DNA from: Coriaria nepalensis | Lineage: Eukaryota; Streptophyta; Magnoliopsida; Cucurbitales; Coriariaceae | Direction: 5' to 3' | Length of the DNA stretch: 64,000 bases | Assembly: GCA_027186245.1 (NCBI GenBank) | Contig: CP114500.1 | Coordinates: 5,962,001 to 6,026,000 of the forward strand | Shown: piece after piece, positions 47,501-58,260 of the stretch | Numbering within the stretch: the stretch's first letter is position 1 | Layout: each line of letters opens with the position of its first letter | Program-made: the position numbers and the translations under genes | The notes under the pieces: generated by a model | Database searches by the model: none | The model's input: the letters and a program-made list of their open reading frames with translations, nothing else | Told to the model about the DNA's origin: nothing

Positions 47501-50500
47501 AGGTCACCGGTTGATTAAGTCAACCGTTAATGACCTTAGAAGAACCAAGCTCTGATACCATGAAAGCTTTTAATAAACTGTTCTCATTAATTCTCAGATT
47601 ACATACATAGGGTATTTATACACTAGAAACCCTAGATTAGTTATGGTAAGATCTTAACAACTAATTTATAATCTCATATCATTAAGAAAATATTCTAAGA
47701 TATCTCTTCCTAATATTTCTCCTAAGATTTCTCTAACCAAATCCTAACATTATCTTTTTGTTTCCAACACAAACTTAATGGATTAGGAGGGTAGATTCAT
47801 GTTTGACCATGAAACTTAGTTGACCAGCAATTAAAGGTGTTTCGAGAAATACCTGACCCTTACGCAGCCTGTCAGAAGGGCACTTTAAGGCATCTTCTAG
47901 TAGAGAAACAACTGCAGAAGAGCAAAGCGGGTCTTGACTGGAGTCAGCTAATGCATAAGCCTTTAAGAAGAAAGCTTCAAAGGATTTCTTGATTTTGACA
48001 GACTCCTCCGCTTTTCTGAGCCCTTCCTCACAATGACCTGTATCGTATAAGATCCAACCCTCATAAACCAAGCGTTCATGTTCGCTTGATGCATTTTGAC
48101 GAGCCAATTGTAAACTCCGCATGGCAGCCTCTGGACAGTTCAACCTGATAAAAAGGACAGAGAGACCCATCAGATTTATTACTTTAGCTTCAAATGTTAA
48201 TCCGAATGAAAATTCAGTTTACCACACAAAAAGTGAAAATAAATAAATACAGCTTTCCAAACAAGCAGTGTTAACCACCTTTATGCTTCATTTGGGTATG
48301 AATGTTAAATTCCAATTTGCGACAAAAATCCAGTCTAGGCCTACAAAATCTAGTTTAATCCTGCACATAATCTAAGGGTCAGTTTGTCCTACCAGTTTTA
48401 GAACCAGATTTTTCAGACTGGATTATTAGAACAAGATTGGATTTAAATTGATATGATGTATTTTCCTTAAGAGTTTGAAAAACTAAATAAAGTATACATT
48501 AAATTAGATTTGAACTGGGTATTTAAAACGCTACGCCAAACCGGGCCTAACTAGAATACACCCACTTAGGGCTTATAGAATCTTATCTAGACTACAATTT
48601 AGTCAAATTACCATTTTAAATGCCTACCCAAATGGAGTCTTAACCCTTTACGGTCAATTTAGGTATAAACACAAAAACATAATAGAGAGCCAAAATAGCC
48701 ACCAAGAATCAGTGATACATACTTTTAATTAACTATGAAAGATATACTTATTTTAGAACATACCGAAGGAGAAGCAAGGACTGTCTGAAGTATAAGACTC
48801 CCTTAGCATCATCCGATTCGAGCATCTGATAGATAACCGAAAGGGACCCAATATCATCAACAGAAGACCACCTATCATACAACTGGAGCCATAAATCCGC
48901 CCTTGTCCAATTTTCAACATGCTCCCTAACAAGAGTTCTTAGTTGAGATGCTGCCACTTTACCTTCAAACATTCTATAATCAGGTGAAAGAGTCAGGATC
49001 ACTTGAACATCACATATAGCGGATTGATAATCCTCAAGAGTGAGGTAGAAACAAAACCTCAGTTCCAAACATTCTAATGCAAGTTTAAACCCAAGGATGC
49101 GGTTAATTTCCGTAAGTGCTGCTTGAGCATCTTGCTTTCTCATAAAGAAAGCTGCTCTATATAAGTAGGGGTAAGTCAGAGTGGGGTCCAATTCAGTTGC
49201 TTTTTCTAGATCTTCCCATTTCTTATTCCCCTCGCAATATAACGACCGCTCTTGATACATCCATCCATGAGGGATAACATTTGAAATTAGTGAGCTAAGC
49301 TTCTCATAAGACCATAACTTACGACCCTTGATAAAACCAATTCTTGCTAAACCGGTAATAGAATAAATATGTTCAGAATTAAAAGCAGCATCAAAAATAT
49401 GTCCCGCTTCATTGTACTCTTTTCTAAAGAGCCTTACACATCCCAATTGATGAAGAGATAAGAGTTTCTGATGGTCAGTTTCGGATAATTCAACCAATTT
49501 TTCTAGAAAACAAACTGTCTGGTCCGATCCCATATCAAGGTTCATAGATACTTCACTTAACAAGCAGTATAACGAAAAGGTGGCAGGGCCCACCATGATG
49601 GATGTCTGTTCTCTATTTGCGTGGGTGAATATATCTACTATCTGATTATCAGACAAACAATTGGGAAGATCATTAAGGAAGACTTGTAGACAAGAAGCAG
49701 CAAGGATAGGACAGTTCTCTTCTAGAGCATAATCAATAAGTTTCACTGCATCTTCTTTAGAGGAAATGAGGGATGAAAGCTTCCTATCGCAAGCATCCTT
49801 AAGTGTTTTACAACAAAACTTATTCGCAAAAGACAATATTTCCAACAAAAGATCTGGAGAAACTTCGTTTAAACTTCCATTGATACTAAACTCTCTAATT
49901 GTTCTCAAACCCAAAGGGGAAATATCATTTTCTGACAAATCTATATCCTTAGAAAGTGATTCTTTAAAAGACCCATTAAGCATAGCATGAAATGGATCCG
50001 AAAGGAGCGAAATCTTCTGCCTGTCACAAACTATAATCTCATCTCCAATCCTAAAACCGACATTTCTCAACACTTCATTCTTCCCATTCATTGAAACAAT
50101 TTCATGGGGAGCCACATTTCTATTAAGAGGGAATTGACATGAAATATCCAGTGGCTGAAATTCTTCGGCACATTTTCCACAAGTAGCAAGCAAGTCAGAA
50201 ATGACTTCTTCCCCTTTCTTCTCATATTTTAACCATGCCCCAAAAATAATCTTCTCTTGAACCGTGCTAGCCTTTTGCCAAGCCGCTCTAAGACTTCTTC
50301 GCATGAGCTTGACTTCCCCAAGGCCTCTAAAGACTTGAAATTGTACTAAATAGAGATCGGACTGTTCATGAGGCAGACATAATTCGAGTTCTTCATGGAT
50401 TTGAGCTAAAACTTCTACATAATCAAGGGGCTTAAAGAATGGGAGTATAGGTGGATCAGGCACCCTGACGAGGGACTCTCTACAATGGTTTTCAAATAAG

Positions 50501-50720
50501 AAACTAGCTTTAGTTCATTTAAACTGTGTGGATCAATCTATATATTTAAAATTAAAAATAAAAAATTGAGAGGAAAAGAAAAATTGACTTACATGGATGC
50601 AGTAGAAGAGTATGAAGTAAGTTTGGAGAGTTTCCCTCTCTCAACTTGGAGCCAAGACTGTGGATTGAAGGCATTAAGCTGTGCTTCTTTACATGGCTCA
50701 GAAGGGAAGAAAGTCCTCAT
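41547..50720 (-). CDS. EOL1: ETO1-like protein (EOL1), BTB-TPR adaptor for ACC synthase turnover
   Basis: Five exons (50720-50593, 50479-48764, 48144-47853, 42587-42278, 41767-41547) join in phase to 888 residues, the length I recall for Arabidopsis EOL1. The N-terminus MRTFFPSEPCKE and the C-terminus DPNHQEMLELHSRVNSHEP fit this family, and the short N-terminal region favours EOL1 over ETO1. A BTB domain spans about residues 184-283, followed by TPR repeats and the strongly conserved C-terminal TPR block (RKGQAHNNLGSVYVDCGKLD onward). ETO1 and EOL proteins link CUL3 ubiquitin ligases to type-2 ACC synthases and so restrain ethylene production. Intron 3 (47852-42588) holds the complete Copia element D in the same orientation, and intron 2 holds a Tourist-like MITE. 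No coding lesion was found. Confidence 0.93.
41955..42145. mobile_element. Possible MITE-related sequence in EOL1 intron 4
   Basis: The left side reads CCATTTGAGTAGACATATTA and the right side carries AATTTGCCCACCCAGATAG, an imperfect inverted pair resembling the ends of the MITE at 48284-48639. Another end of the same type (TGCCTACCCAAATGG, about 41912-41926) lies just to the left. No target duplication was confirmed. Confidence 0.3.
42794..43002 (-). repeat. 3' LTR of Copia D
   Basis: 209 bp, TG to CA. Next to it (43003-43018) lies the minus-strand purine tract AGCTTGAGGGGGAG. It differs from the other LTR at four positions. Confidence 0.95.
43010..43741 (-). pseudogene. Copia D end of RT and RNase H
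   Basis: An open frame of 243 codons. It begins in the RT end (METNLK-like start, VGRLIYLSHTRPDIAFAVSV) and continues through RNase H: FTDADWAGSVTDRRSTSGYC, RSSAEAEFRAVAQGICEILW, YCDNKAAINIAH, ending ADIFTKGLQKIHFDKLVCKL. It is separated from the upstream RT frame by one extra T near 43765-43770. Apart from that break this domain looks intact. Confidence 0.9.
43749..45239 (-). pseudogene. Copia D reverse transcriptase frame
   Basis: 496 codons covering the end of integrase, the linker and RT. Visible RT motifs: GCKWVFTVKYNAEGRIERYK, ETFAPVAKVNSIRVLLSLAA, the DVKNAFLNGELEEEVFMDLP block, SLYGLKQSPRAWFD, IVYVDDMILTGSD (catalytic YVDD) and LGSVKYFLGMEF. It overlaps the integrase frame (45133-45603) in another phase, which marks a frameshift near 45170-45200, and ends in a frameshift at its C-terminus. 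Confidence 0.9.
45133..45603 (-). pseudogene. Copia D integrase catalytic core
   Basis: An open frame of 156 codons with the second Asp and the Glu of the DDE triad (VLGTDNGKEYH and NGIAERKNRHLLEVTRSIMF). The first Asp (FIDDHTR) is at the end of the preceding frame, beyond the stop at 45658-45660. It leaves frame at about 45170. Confidence 0.88.
45661..47001 (-). pseudogene. Copia D gag, protease and pre-integrase frame
   Basis: 446 codons. Gag C-terminal part (LAGLNPNLDEARGRIRGKEP), zinc knuckle WCDYCNKPRHTRATCWK (CX2CX4HX4C intact), aspartic protease active site WIIDSGASDHMT, the GAG-pre-integrase zinc region (LGHPSFPYLKHL, CEPCQLSK) and the first integrase Asp (SFIDDHTR). It is bounded by in-frame stops at 47002-47004 and 45658-45660. 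Confidence 0.9.
47188..47436 (-). pseudogene. Copia D gag N-terminus
   Basis: Starts MGDDSLTVIERKLSSL and has the gag motif LNGHNFLRWSQSVRLFLRGK. It ends in TGA at 47188-47190 where the family has Trp, and the gag frame carries on beyond it (DAVSSTF, YEIKTKIREMKQ) until the second stop at 47002. Confidence 0.85.
47549..47560 (-). other. Primer binding site of Copia D
   Basis: TGGTATCAGAGC on the minus strand, immediately inside the 5' LTR; initiator tRNA-Met type, identical to that of Copia A. Confidence 0.92.
47561..47769 (-). repeat. 5' LTR of Copia D
   Basis: 209 bp, partner of 42794-43002, followed by the target duplication CAAAC. On its sense strand it has GTGTATAAATACCC, a likely TATA box reading in the same direction as EOL1. 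Confidence 0.95.
48284..48639. mobile_element. Tourist-like MITE in EOL1 intron 2
   Basis: 356 bp. The left end reads TGCTTCATTTGGGTATG and the right end TGCCTACCCAAATGGAGTC, forming an imperfect inverted repeat with core CATTTGGGTA and further matches inward (ATTTAAAA). TTA flanks both sides (48281-48283 and 48640-48642), the Tourist-type target site. No coding capacity. Confidence 0.65.
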
Positions 50721-51400
50721 AGGGCATAACAAATTGAACAAATCCCAGATCTCCACAATAGCTTGATGGTTTTTTTTTTTTTTTGCCCAGAAACTCAAAA
50801 TAAATATATAACCCAAAAAAGAAAAAGGAAGACACTATGATCACTAATCACTCCACAGAGCTGGAAATTTCTAAGAAAATCACAGAATTACAAACAAAAA
50901 TACTACCCAGATATCTAATTGCGAAGCCAGACTGATTGAGCTCAGAAAGAAAGAACTTTTATTTATATATTTATGTTTTTATTTTTTGAAAGAGGAGGAG
51001 AGAAATCAAAATGATGAGAAACCAGAGCTGGGCTACTTACGAAGACACTTAAGTCAAAACAAATATCATTAGTCCTTTCAGCATCCGAAGAAAATTAAGA
51101 CCAGAAAAGAGAAGGAGAAGAAAGAAAAAAAAAAAGACACAAAACCCACTCACTCGATTCCCCTCACAAAATGCCAAAATAACATTAACCAAATAATAAC
51201 GCTCCCTAGAAAGAGAAGAGAGGAGAGAGAGGGACCCACCCACTTCACACTTAAGGCTTTGAATTTGAAGACCCAGATCACAGATCAACATTTCTTCAAG
51301 GGGTTTAAATAACTGGGATCAAAATTTCGACTTTTAACTCGGTTTTTAATTTGATACACTTTTTTTTTTTCCTGTTTGGGAAAAGGGGAAGTTTATTTCT
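50721..51400 (-). promoter_or_regulatory. 5' UTR of EOL1 with a probable leader intron
   Basis: On the minus strand the sequence GTGTCTTC|GTAAGTAG gives a strong splice donor at 51041/51040. A T-rich acceptor ending TTTTGAG at about 50794 would leave a leader intron of roughly 250 bp before the ATG at 50720. The sequence further right (51049-51300) is CT-rich on the minus strand, typical of a plant 5' UTR. Transcript start unknown. Confidence 0.4.
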
Positions 51401-54329
51401 ATTTCACTCTTTCTCTCAGTTTCTTTCCGTTGGAGCAGGCTGACCAGAAGGAGGAAACATTTGAACTGTGATGAAGTCCCCAAATTTACGGGAACAGATT
51501 CAATCCTCTGCCTCCGTCTCTATTCCTATAATAATATATTAATTATTTATTATGATAAAAAAATATATAAAAATATAATTAATTTATAAATTATATTTTG
51601 TTACAGTTACGATTAATTTCTCTTATTTTTTCTGAATGTTAATTAATTACGATAGTCATTACACTTGATTTGAATATAAAATCTAAATATTAATATTTAA
51701 TCTATAAGGATATATCACTTATATGAAGTTTCATATCTAGACTGAGTTTTTGGTTCAGACCGAGCTTTCAAATATTGTTTTCGATTCAGACCGATTTTTC
51801 GAATATAGTTTCCAATCCAGACGGAGTTCTCAGTCTAGACAAAAATATATTTATATCTGAGTTCCCAAACATGTCAGTCTGTGCATCTCAGTACACAAAC
51901 TGACATGTGAGATCTCGATGTGTGCATCTTAATGCATATACCGACATGTGAGATCTTGATTTATGCATCTCAGATTGATATATTATATATTGATTTAGGA
52001 AGGAAGAAAATATTCTTGGTCGCGGAAGGAAATTGAAGAACGGTATGGGAAAGAAGATAAATAACTCAGTTTGGAAAGTAAGCTCGATTTGTAAATGAAA
52101 AAATCAAACTCGATCTAGAAAAAGTAAAAAAAATTGGTTTGAAAGTAATTTTAATGTGTTTTATAAAAAAAAAGTTTTAATCTGTTGAGTATTTTATATA
52201 ACTTATATATCAGTTATATAAATTTTTTTTATTAATATAAATAATTTTAAAGTAACATATATTTTAACTAGTAAATAATCTATAATAACTAGTGATATTT
52301 ATAAATAAAAATAAAAATAGAAGAATTTTCAAATGTAAAACAGACTTGACTGAGTGAGAGCTTTAACAAACCCAAATTCTTGTTCCTAACTTATTTTCGA
52401 GGGAAAATATAATTAATTTTAGATAACTCATTTAAATAATTTTAAACTTTGTTTCTGGAACACTTCATCAAATTCAATCTCGAGAAAAGAGAAATCGTAA
52501 TTGGTAATTCCTTGTTTAATGTAATCTGTCAATTCCATGTATCGCTGCACGCTTTAGTTATTAGCTTTCAATGGGAAAAAAAGCAATCTAGTGATTAAGA
52601 GAGCTTCGAATCTTGTGCCAAACATTATTCCAAATCATTAATAGTTTTATCTTTTATTGATGATATCATTAGTAGTTGAACTAATTCATTCGGTGCAAAA
52701 TTTACATGAATTAAAAATATATAAATATGACATGATGAAATTTAATATTATTATATTATAATATATTATATGTATATAAAAATTTCATCTATTTTTTTTT
52801 TAATATCATATTACGAATTTATTATATATGCATTTTTTACGAGTGATATGTTTAATTATAATAAATATAAGAATAAATATTTCAAAAATTTACTCAAATT
52901 ATAATAAAAAATTAATTTTTTTTAATAATTTAATAAACTTCTAAATTAAAATTAAAATTATACTAACTCGATGTATGTGTTAAAAATTACAAATGAATTG
53001 ATTATCCAAATATTCAACCATATTAATGATTAAAATTCAAATAATTTTTCATCAACTTAAATCTTCTCTTCGTTACTATAATCTAAGTTAAGGAAATTTA
53101 AGAGAAACATAAATTCAAATGTTCAATTTGAAATTGAAGGATTTATTGTAGTTGTCGAAAATCTTAGGTATTCATTAAAAATCAAGCAAAGTATTAGGGT
53201 TTAATTCTAATCTCCCTCAATTATAATGATTGCTTTAAGTTAGTGAAGAAAATGATTATAAATTAAAGATTACATAAGTTAGATTACTATACACCAAACT
53301 CTCAACCTACAAAACCTGCCTACATAAACTTTTCATCTTGTGTTTTTTACCAAAAAAAGAACACTCTTCATGTGTGTTTAACCAAATAAGGGGTCGCGCT
53401 CATGCATTTTCTCAACTCAAAAAAAGAAAAAAGAAAAAAAAAGGCCACCAATAAATAAGGTTTTCGGGGTGCAACTCTAACCAAACAACAATGTCACAGA
53501 GTTCCGAGACCATGACATTGATGTCAAATTTATTGGAGTTATCCCATCTCAAGAGTGGTGGGCTTGTAATGGAGAACTTAATATCCTTCCAATTACAGCC
53601 CACTATAGAGCGAGAGAAAAACGAAATGTAGCATCCAAATTCAATCCATTTATTTAATGGGTCAAATGTAGCATCCACTTGATCTATTTAACATTTATTA
53701 ATATTGAGTAGTTAGAGATAGTAAAATTAGTTGGATCACTGCAAGTTCATCCGATATTATACGATATAAATATGACATAAGTACGGACATGACATGAGTA
53801 CCAGACCAGACTGAACCGTGCCATGTCAGCATGCAGCACACGGCCCAAAAGACCTCCTAGGCGTAGGCTTAATTAAGCCTATGCCTAGACTCAATATGTG
53901 AGCTACAACATGCTAGCCCACCCCCTACTAGCTATTACCAATAGGCAGTAGCTCACTCCCACATCATGTAGTCATGTTGACTGTAGGAGTAAGGAATTTT
54001 TTTTTTTTCATCATCATTTATTTTTATAAATACTTATATTTTCTTTCATAATTTTCACACTTTAATTTATATTCTACTTTATTTCTCTTTAATTTTTCAT
54101 ATTTTTCTCAATCTCTATTCTCTAATTCTCTATAATCTCTTTTTAATTCTTCTTAATTTCCCTAATCTCTCTTTTTTTTTTCAATAATATACACTCTCAA
54201 ATTCTCATTCTCAATTATGAAGTTTTTATTGATTGAATTTGAATCATTGTAACTTGTTACTTATTTATATTTACTAATTTATATTAATAAGTTCTAATTT
54301 ACTATTATTTTGATGTAGGAAATAGATCC
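51401..54329. other. Intergenic AT-rich DNA with imperfect repeats
   Basis: No gene recognised. At 51720-51980 imperfect repeats alternate (TCAGACCGAGCTT, CAGACCGATTTT, CCAGACGGAGTT; then GACATGTGAGATCT twice). 53412-53678 (minus) is open for 88 codons without a known motif. 53750-53990 holds GC-rich patches near the left side of the hAT relic and may be its terminal region. Confidence 0.5.
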
Positions 54330-56250
54330 CCACCATGAAAATATTATCGGTTTTGGATATTTTGATTACTCTGAGAACGACATAATTGTTGAAGACTATC
54401 TGGATCTACTCGATGATATTGACAACAATATAGATGAAATACAAGAAGATACGCCGAGTACAGCAGCATCTGAAAAACGTTAGAAGAAGGCTCTTATTTC
54501 AAAAGTTTGGCATTACTTTTACTTTTCAATATACTTTTACTTTTCAACTTGATGGTACAGTTAGTAATTGATCATATGATAATGCAAGAACTAGAGAAGG
54601 CCTAGCTAGATTTATTGTTATTTCTGATTTACCTATAAATTTATGTGAAAGTAAATATTTTGAAAATTTTATTAAAAATTATTTTAATCCGCACTATTAT
54701 AAAAAAAGTAGAAATACAATTAGAAAAGATTTATATTTATATTTAAAAAAAAGTGATGCTTTAAAATTAGAATTAAGACTACTTCATGTTAGCATTGTAT
54801 TAACTTTAGATATTTGGAGTTATCAATTTAAATAAGATTATTTATCTATAGTCACACATTATTTAGATTTTGAATTGGTACTAAATAAAAAATCATAGGT
54901 TTTAGAGTAATTGAGCATGAATGTAATGCTAAAAATATTTCTGAAATAATTTTACAAGTTTTAAGCGAATTTGATATAAAACAACGTATAATATCAATTA
55001 CCTTAAATAATATTTTTGCGAACATAAGAGCTATAAATTTTTTACAATCCCAATTAAATGGATATAATAGTGAAATATTTATGCATCAATGTTGTGCTTG
55101 TCATATTATCAATCTAATAGTTAAAGAAGGTTTGAAATTAGTAAGTGAAGAAATGAAAAAAATTAGAGAAGCATTAGCTTGGCTAGGTAATTCAAATTTG
55201 CATGTTTCTGCATTTACAATTTTTTGTACTTCCTTAAATAAAAAACTTAGAAAATTTTCTCTTGATATTCATGTTAGATGGGATTCTACTTATATTATGC
55301 TAAAGCATGCTTTACCTTCTTGTAATGAGATTAGTTTATTTTATCATCAGAAAAAAGATAAAATTATATTATTTGATAATGATTGGAATACTGCTAGAAA
55401 ATTTACAAAAATTTTAGAAGTTTTTTATAACTCTACTGTGTTTCGTTTTGGTATTTAGTATCCTACTTTGCCATTGGTTTTTCTAGAATTCTTAAAATGA
55501 CTTCGATTTTTTGCCATTATGTTGATGATCTTTTTGGATCTATTGTATTGTAATTAAACTAAAGGGACAAATTTTAAAATATTGGTTTGATATTTCGCTC
55601 TTGTATTCTTTAGAAGTTATTTTAGATCCTAGGATTAATCTTGAAGGTTATAAAGCAACTCTTACTTTTATTGGGGATTACTTAAATTTTGATTATACTA
55701 CTCAAATTGCTAACGCTTCTGATAAGTTGCATTAAGTTTTTAGTGTTTATGAAACCAAGTATAGTGACTTACAGCCTTAATGACAGAAGAAAAACAAATA
55801 GAAGATATATTGTTATGGGAAGTACTCTCAAAGCAGAAGGGTTCCTTAAGTTCAAGTTCTATGCAAGATGGTCTAACTTTGGAATTGGCGACACCTTCGA
55901 GTATGACTGGTAAGTTTAGTAGTACACAATACGACAAGCTTTTAGAACATCTTGGAGGTGATTGAGATGAAGAAGATGACTTTAATATTTTGAAATGGTG
56001 GAAGTTAAACTCGTTTAGGTTTCCAATATTAGCCTGATTGGCACACGACGTCCTAATTATTATAGTTTTAACAATTTCTTCAAAAGCGACTTTTAGCATA
56101 AGTGGCTAATTATTACAGATCAAAGAACATCATTAACACAAAAGATGGTGAAATTATTATCGTGCCTATGAGATTGGGAATGTGCTCTTAAAGAGATCAA
56201 CATCGTATGGAAAGTGAGGACTCAGAGCTTTTGATTCTTTATACCTCAAA
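54330..56250 (+). mobile_element. Degenerate hAT transposase (RICESLEEPER type)
   Basis: Relic on the plus strand. 55081-55458 is open and reads as the central hAT region (CHIINLIVKEGLKLVSEEM, FSLDIHVRWDSTYIMLKHAL), a hallmark of plant hAT transposases. About 55975-56100 carries the C-terminal dimerisation block (FNILKWWKLNSFRFPILA, then SKATFSISG) with an in-frame stop. The N-terminal part (54330-55080: LYLYLKKSD, LTLDIWS) is present but full of stops and frameshifts, and the BED-type zinc finger was not identified. No terminal inverted repeats were matched. Confidence 0.75.
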
Positions 56251-56689
56251 TACGGAAAAGTTCTAGTCAGGATGGAGTAGGAGTAGGAGTAGGAGATAGT
56301 TCTGAAGTTTAGAGAGTTCGATTTATAATTGTAAATTTGTGATTATTTTTCTTTTTTGTTTTTAGATCTTGTATTGTAGGTTGATGACCGGTTTTTCCCC
56401 TACCATGGCCAGGAGGGGTTTTTTCATTGGAAATCATTTTGTAAATGGAAAGCTTTCAATTAATGCAAGATTTTTTTAACCAAATAATATTTTTTACAGT
56501 TTATTTATAATTTTAATTATTAATAGTGTATGAACTGTAAACCCGTTCAAATTCGAACAACCGATAGTTGATGGGCTAATAAGTTATATAAATAGTACCG
56601 TCTTCTAGAATTTTTAAAAAAAATGTATATATATACATATATATATATACATATACCGTAAAATCCACAAGTATCTAAAGTATGTTTAT

Positions 56690-56990
56690 ACATGAACTCA
56701 GTCATGTTTCTGTCCTTCTAGACCAAGAACTAGGTCTGGATCAGGAACTCAGACCAAAAGACGTTATATTAGGTCTCGGTCTTAGAAGCAAGAAAGAGTC
56801 CTCGATTTGGATCGGGAACGTAGATCGAGAGACGTTATATTAGGTCTCGATCTGGGAAGGAAGAAAGAGTCATCGGTCTGGGAAGGAAGAAAGAGTCCTC
56901 GGTCTAGATCAGGAACTCAGACTGAGAGACGTTATATTAGGTCTCAGTCTGGAGGAGAAAAAAAGGTCCTCGGTCTTACTCGGTTAAGGA
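56690..56990. repeat. 71-bp imperfect tandem repeat with an internal 26-bp duplication
   Basis: ACGTTATATTAGGTCTC recurs at 56761, 56832 and 56929, so the spacings are 71 and 97 bp. The extra 26 bp come from a second copy of GGGAAGGAAGAAAGAGTC. The open frame across it is a repeat artefact. Confidence 0.8.
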
Positions 56991-57849
56991 AAATTACTCG
57001 ATCCAAGGTACTTTTGACACGTTGCGTAAATATATATATACATACATCTATATATATGGGTACACATATACAGATTAGTAAAATATCAAATAAGGACTGA
57101 ACATGCATTAAATGATCACTTAACTGGTAAGAGACCTCTTGTTTGAGAAGCATTCGGTCAAATAAGAGTGTCATGTTTTAAAGAAAAAAAAAGTTAATAA
57201 CCATTTTGAATTTGGTCATGTAAAAAGACCTATTACGTAAACGTCCACCTTTTACAACAATAAAATAAGCTCTATCTTCGCGTTCCCTACTCTCCCTTAG
57301 AAATAAATCAGGTGATTAAGTTAGATTACAATCAAGACACAAGTGTGACAAGCCAGTTAAGAACTAAGTAAGTATCTAATATCTACCTCCTTAAGTTCTA
57401 GACATGATTTACTTACATCATGCATTAGCCTATAATGATTGCTAAGAAATTTAGTAGCTGTAGAAGGTTAATAATAATATGAAGATGATAAGTAGAATAT
57501 TCAAGTTGAGTATGATTAATGGAGGTTGTTGGGTTTAAGTTGTAATCTAAGAAGGAAACAAAACAAAATAGAAAATCCAAAGCGGAAGAAGAGGGTGAAA
57601 AAACTGAAATAATGAACAATGATCATTCAAATTTTCAGAATGCGTTAGAATCTGAAAAATGGTAAGCATGAGCTAAAATAAGGTGATAAGCCTCACATAA
57701 GAGACATAAATAAGGGGGAATAAAGGTTTCCTAATTAACCAAGTAAGGGATAATAAGAAAAGAGTTGAAACTACATTACTAAAAATAAATGAGAAATACT
57801 TAGTGAGAAAAATTAACTAAATAGAAAAGCTTATAGAAAGTTAAGCATG

Positions 57850-58260
57850 ACACGGGCCCACGAGCCGACACGACACGTTTATGGCCCGTTACTGTATTCG
57901 TACCGTGTCGTGATGGGCTAAGTCGGGCCTGCACGAATTGCTACATATAATAATATTCGACGGGTCGAAGGTCCCATCGACCCGTCGAGTATCATAACTT
58001 CTACTCTGCTAGCTTATGTGACTATGAAGTGAGTAATGATTGAGTCTGATTTCTGAATTTTGATTTAAAGAAATGAGATTATTAAAGAAACAGGCTCACG
58101 GACCGCGCATGGCAAGGCACGGGCTCACTAGCTGGCACGACACGACACATTTATGGCCCATTACTATGTATGTGTCGAGCACGAGCATGACGCAGGCCAA
58201 TCCATGCAGGGCATGGCACGACACAATCCGTACCGTGCTGTGCCGGCACAAATAGCCATC
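57850..58260. repeat. GC-rich duplicated patches, hAT-end-like
   Basis: CACGGGCCCACGAGCC followed by CACGACACG and TTTATGGCCCGTTACT at about 57852-57893 recurs in mutated form at about 58118-58167. An inverted pair CGACGGGTCGA/TCGACCCGTCG lies at 57958-57987. The composition stands out from the AT-rich surroundings and resembles sub-terminal regions of plant hAT elements. Boundaries were not found. Confidence 0.4.

Larger units (their letters stand above)
42794..47769 (-). mobile_element. Copia D, full-length, in EOL1 intron 3
   Basis: A 4,976-bp element with two 209-bp LTRs differing at only 4 positions (about 2%) and a perfect 5-bp target duplication CAAAC (42789-42793 and 47770-47774). 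The primer site and purine tract are present. All Copia domains are present in the usual order gag, protease, integrase, RT, RNase H, but three in-frame stops and two frameshifts break the single frame. The family is the same as C in the JMJ31-like gene. At a substitution rate of 1.3e-8 per site per year, assumed from other plants, the insertion would be under one million years old. Confidence 0.95.

Noticed and set aside
53412..53678. 88-codon minus-strand open frame
   Set aside because: No motif I recognise, flanked by poly-A and AT-rich DNA; kept as unassigned.
56807..57100. 97-codon open frame (+) rich in Arg/Ser
   Set aside because: Lies across the 71-bp repeat; the repeated RSR-type peptide simply mirrors the DNA repeat.
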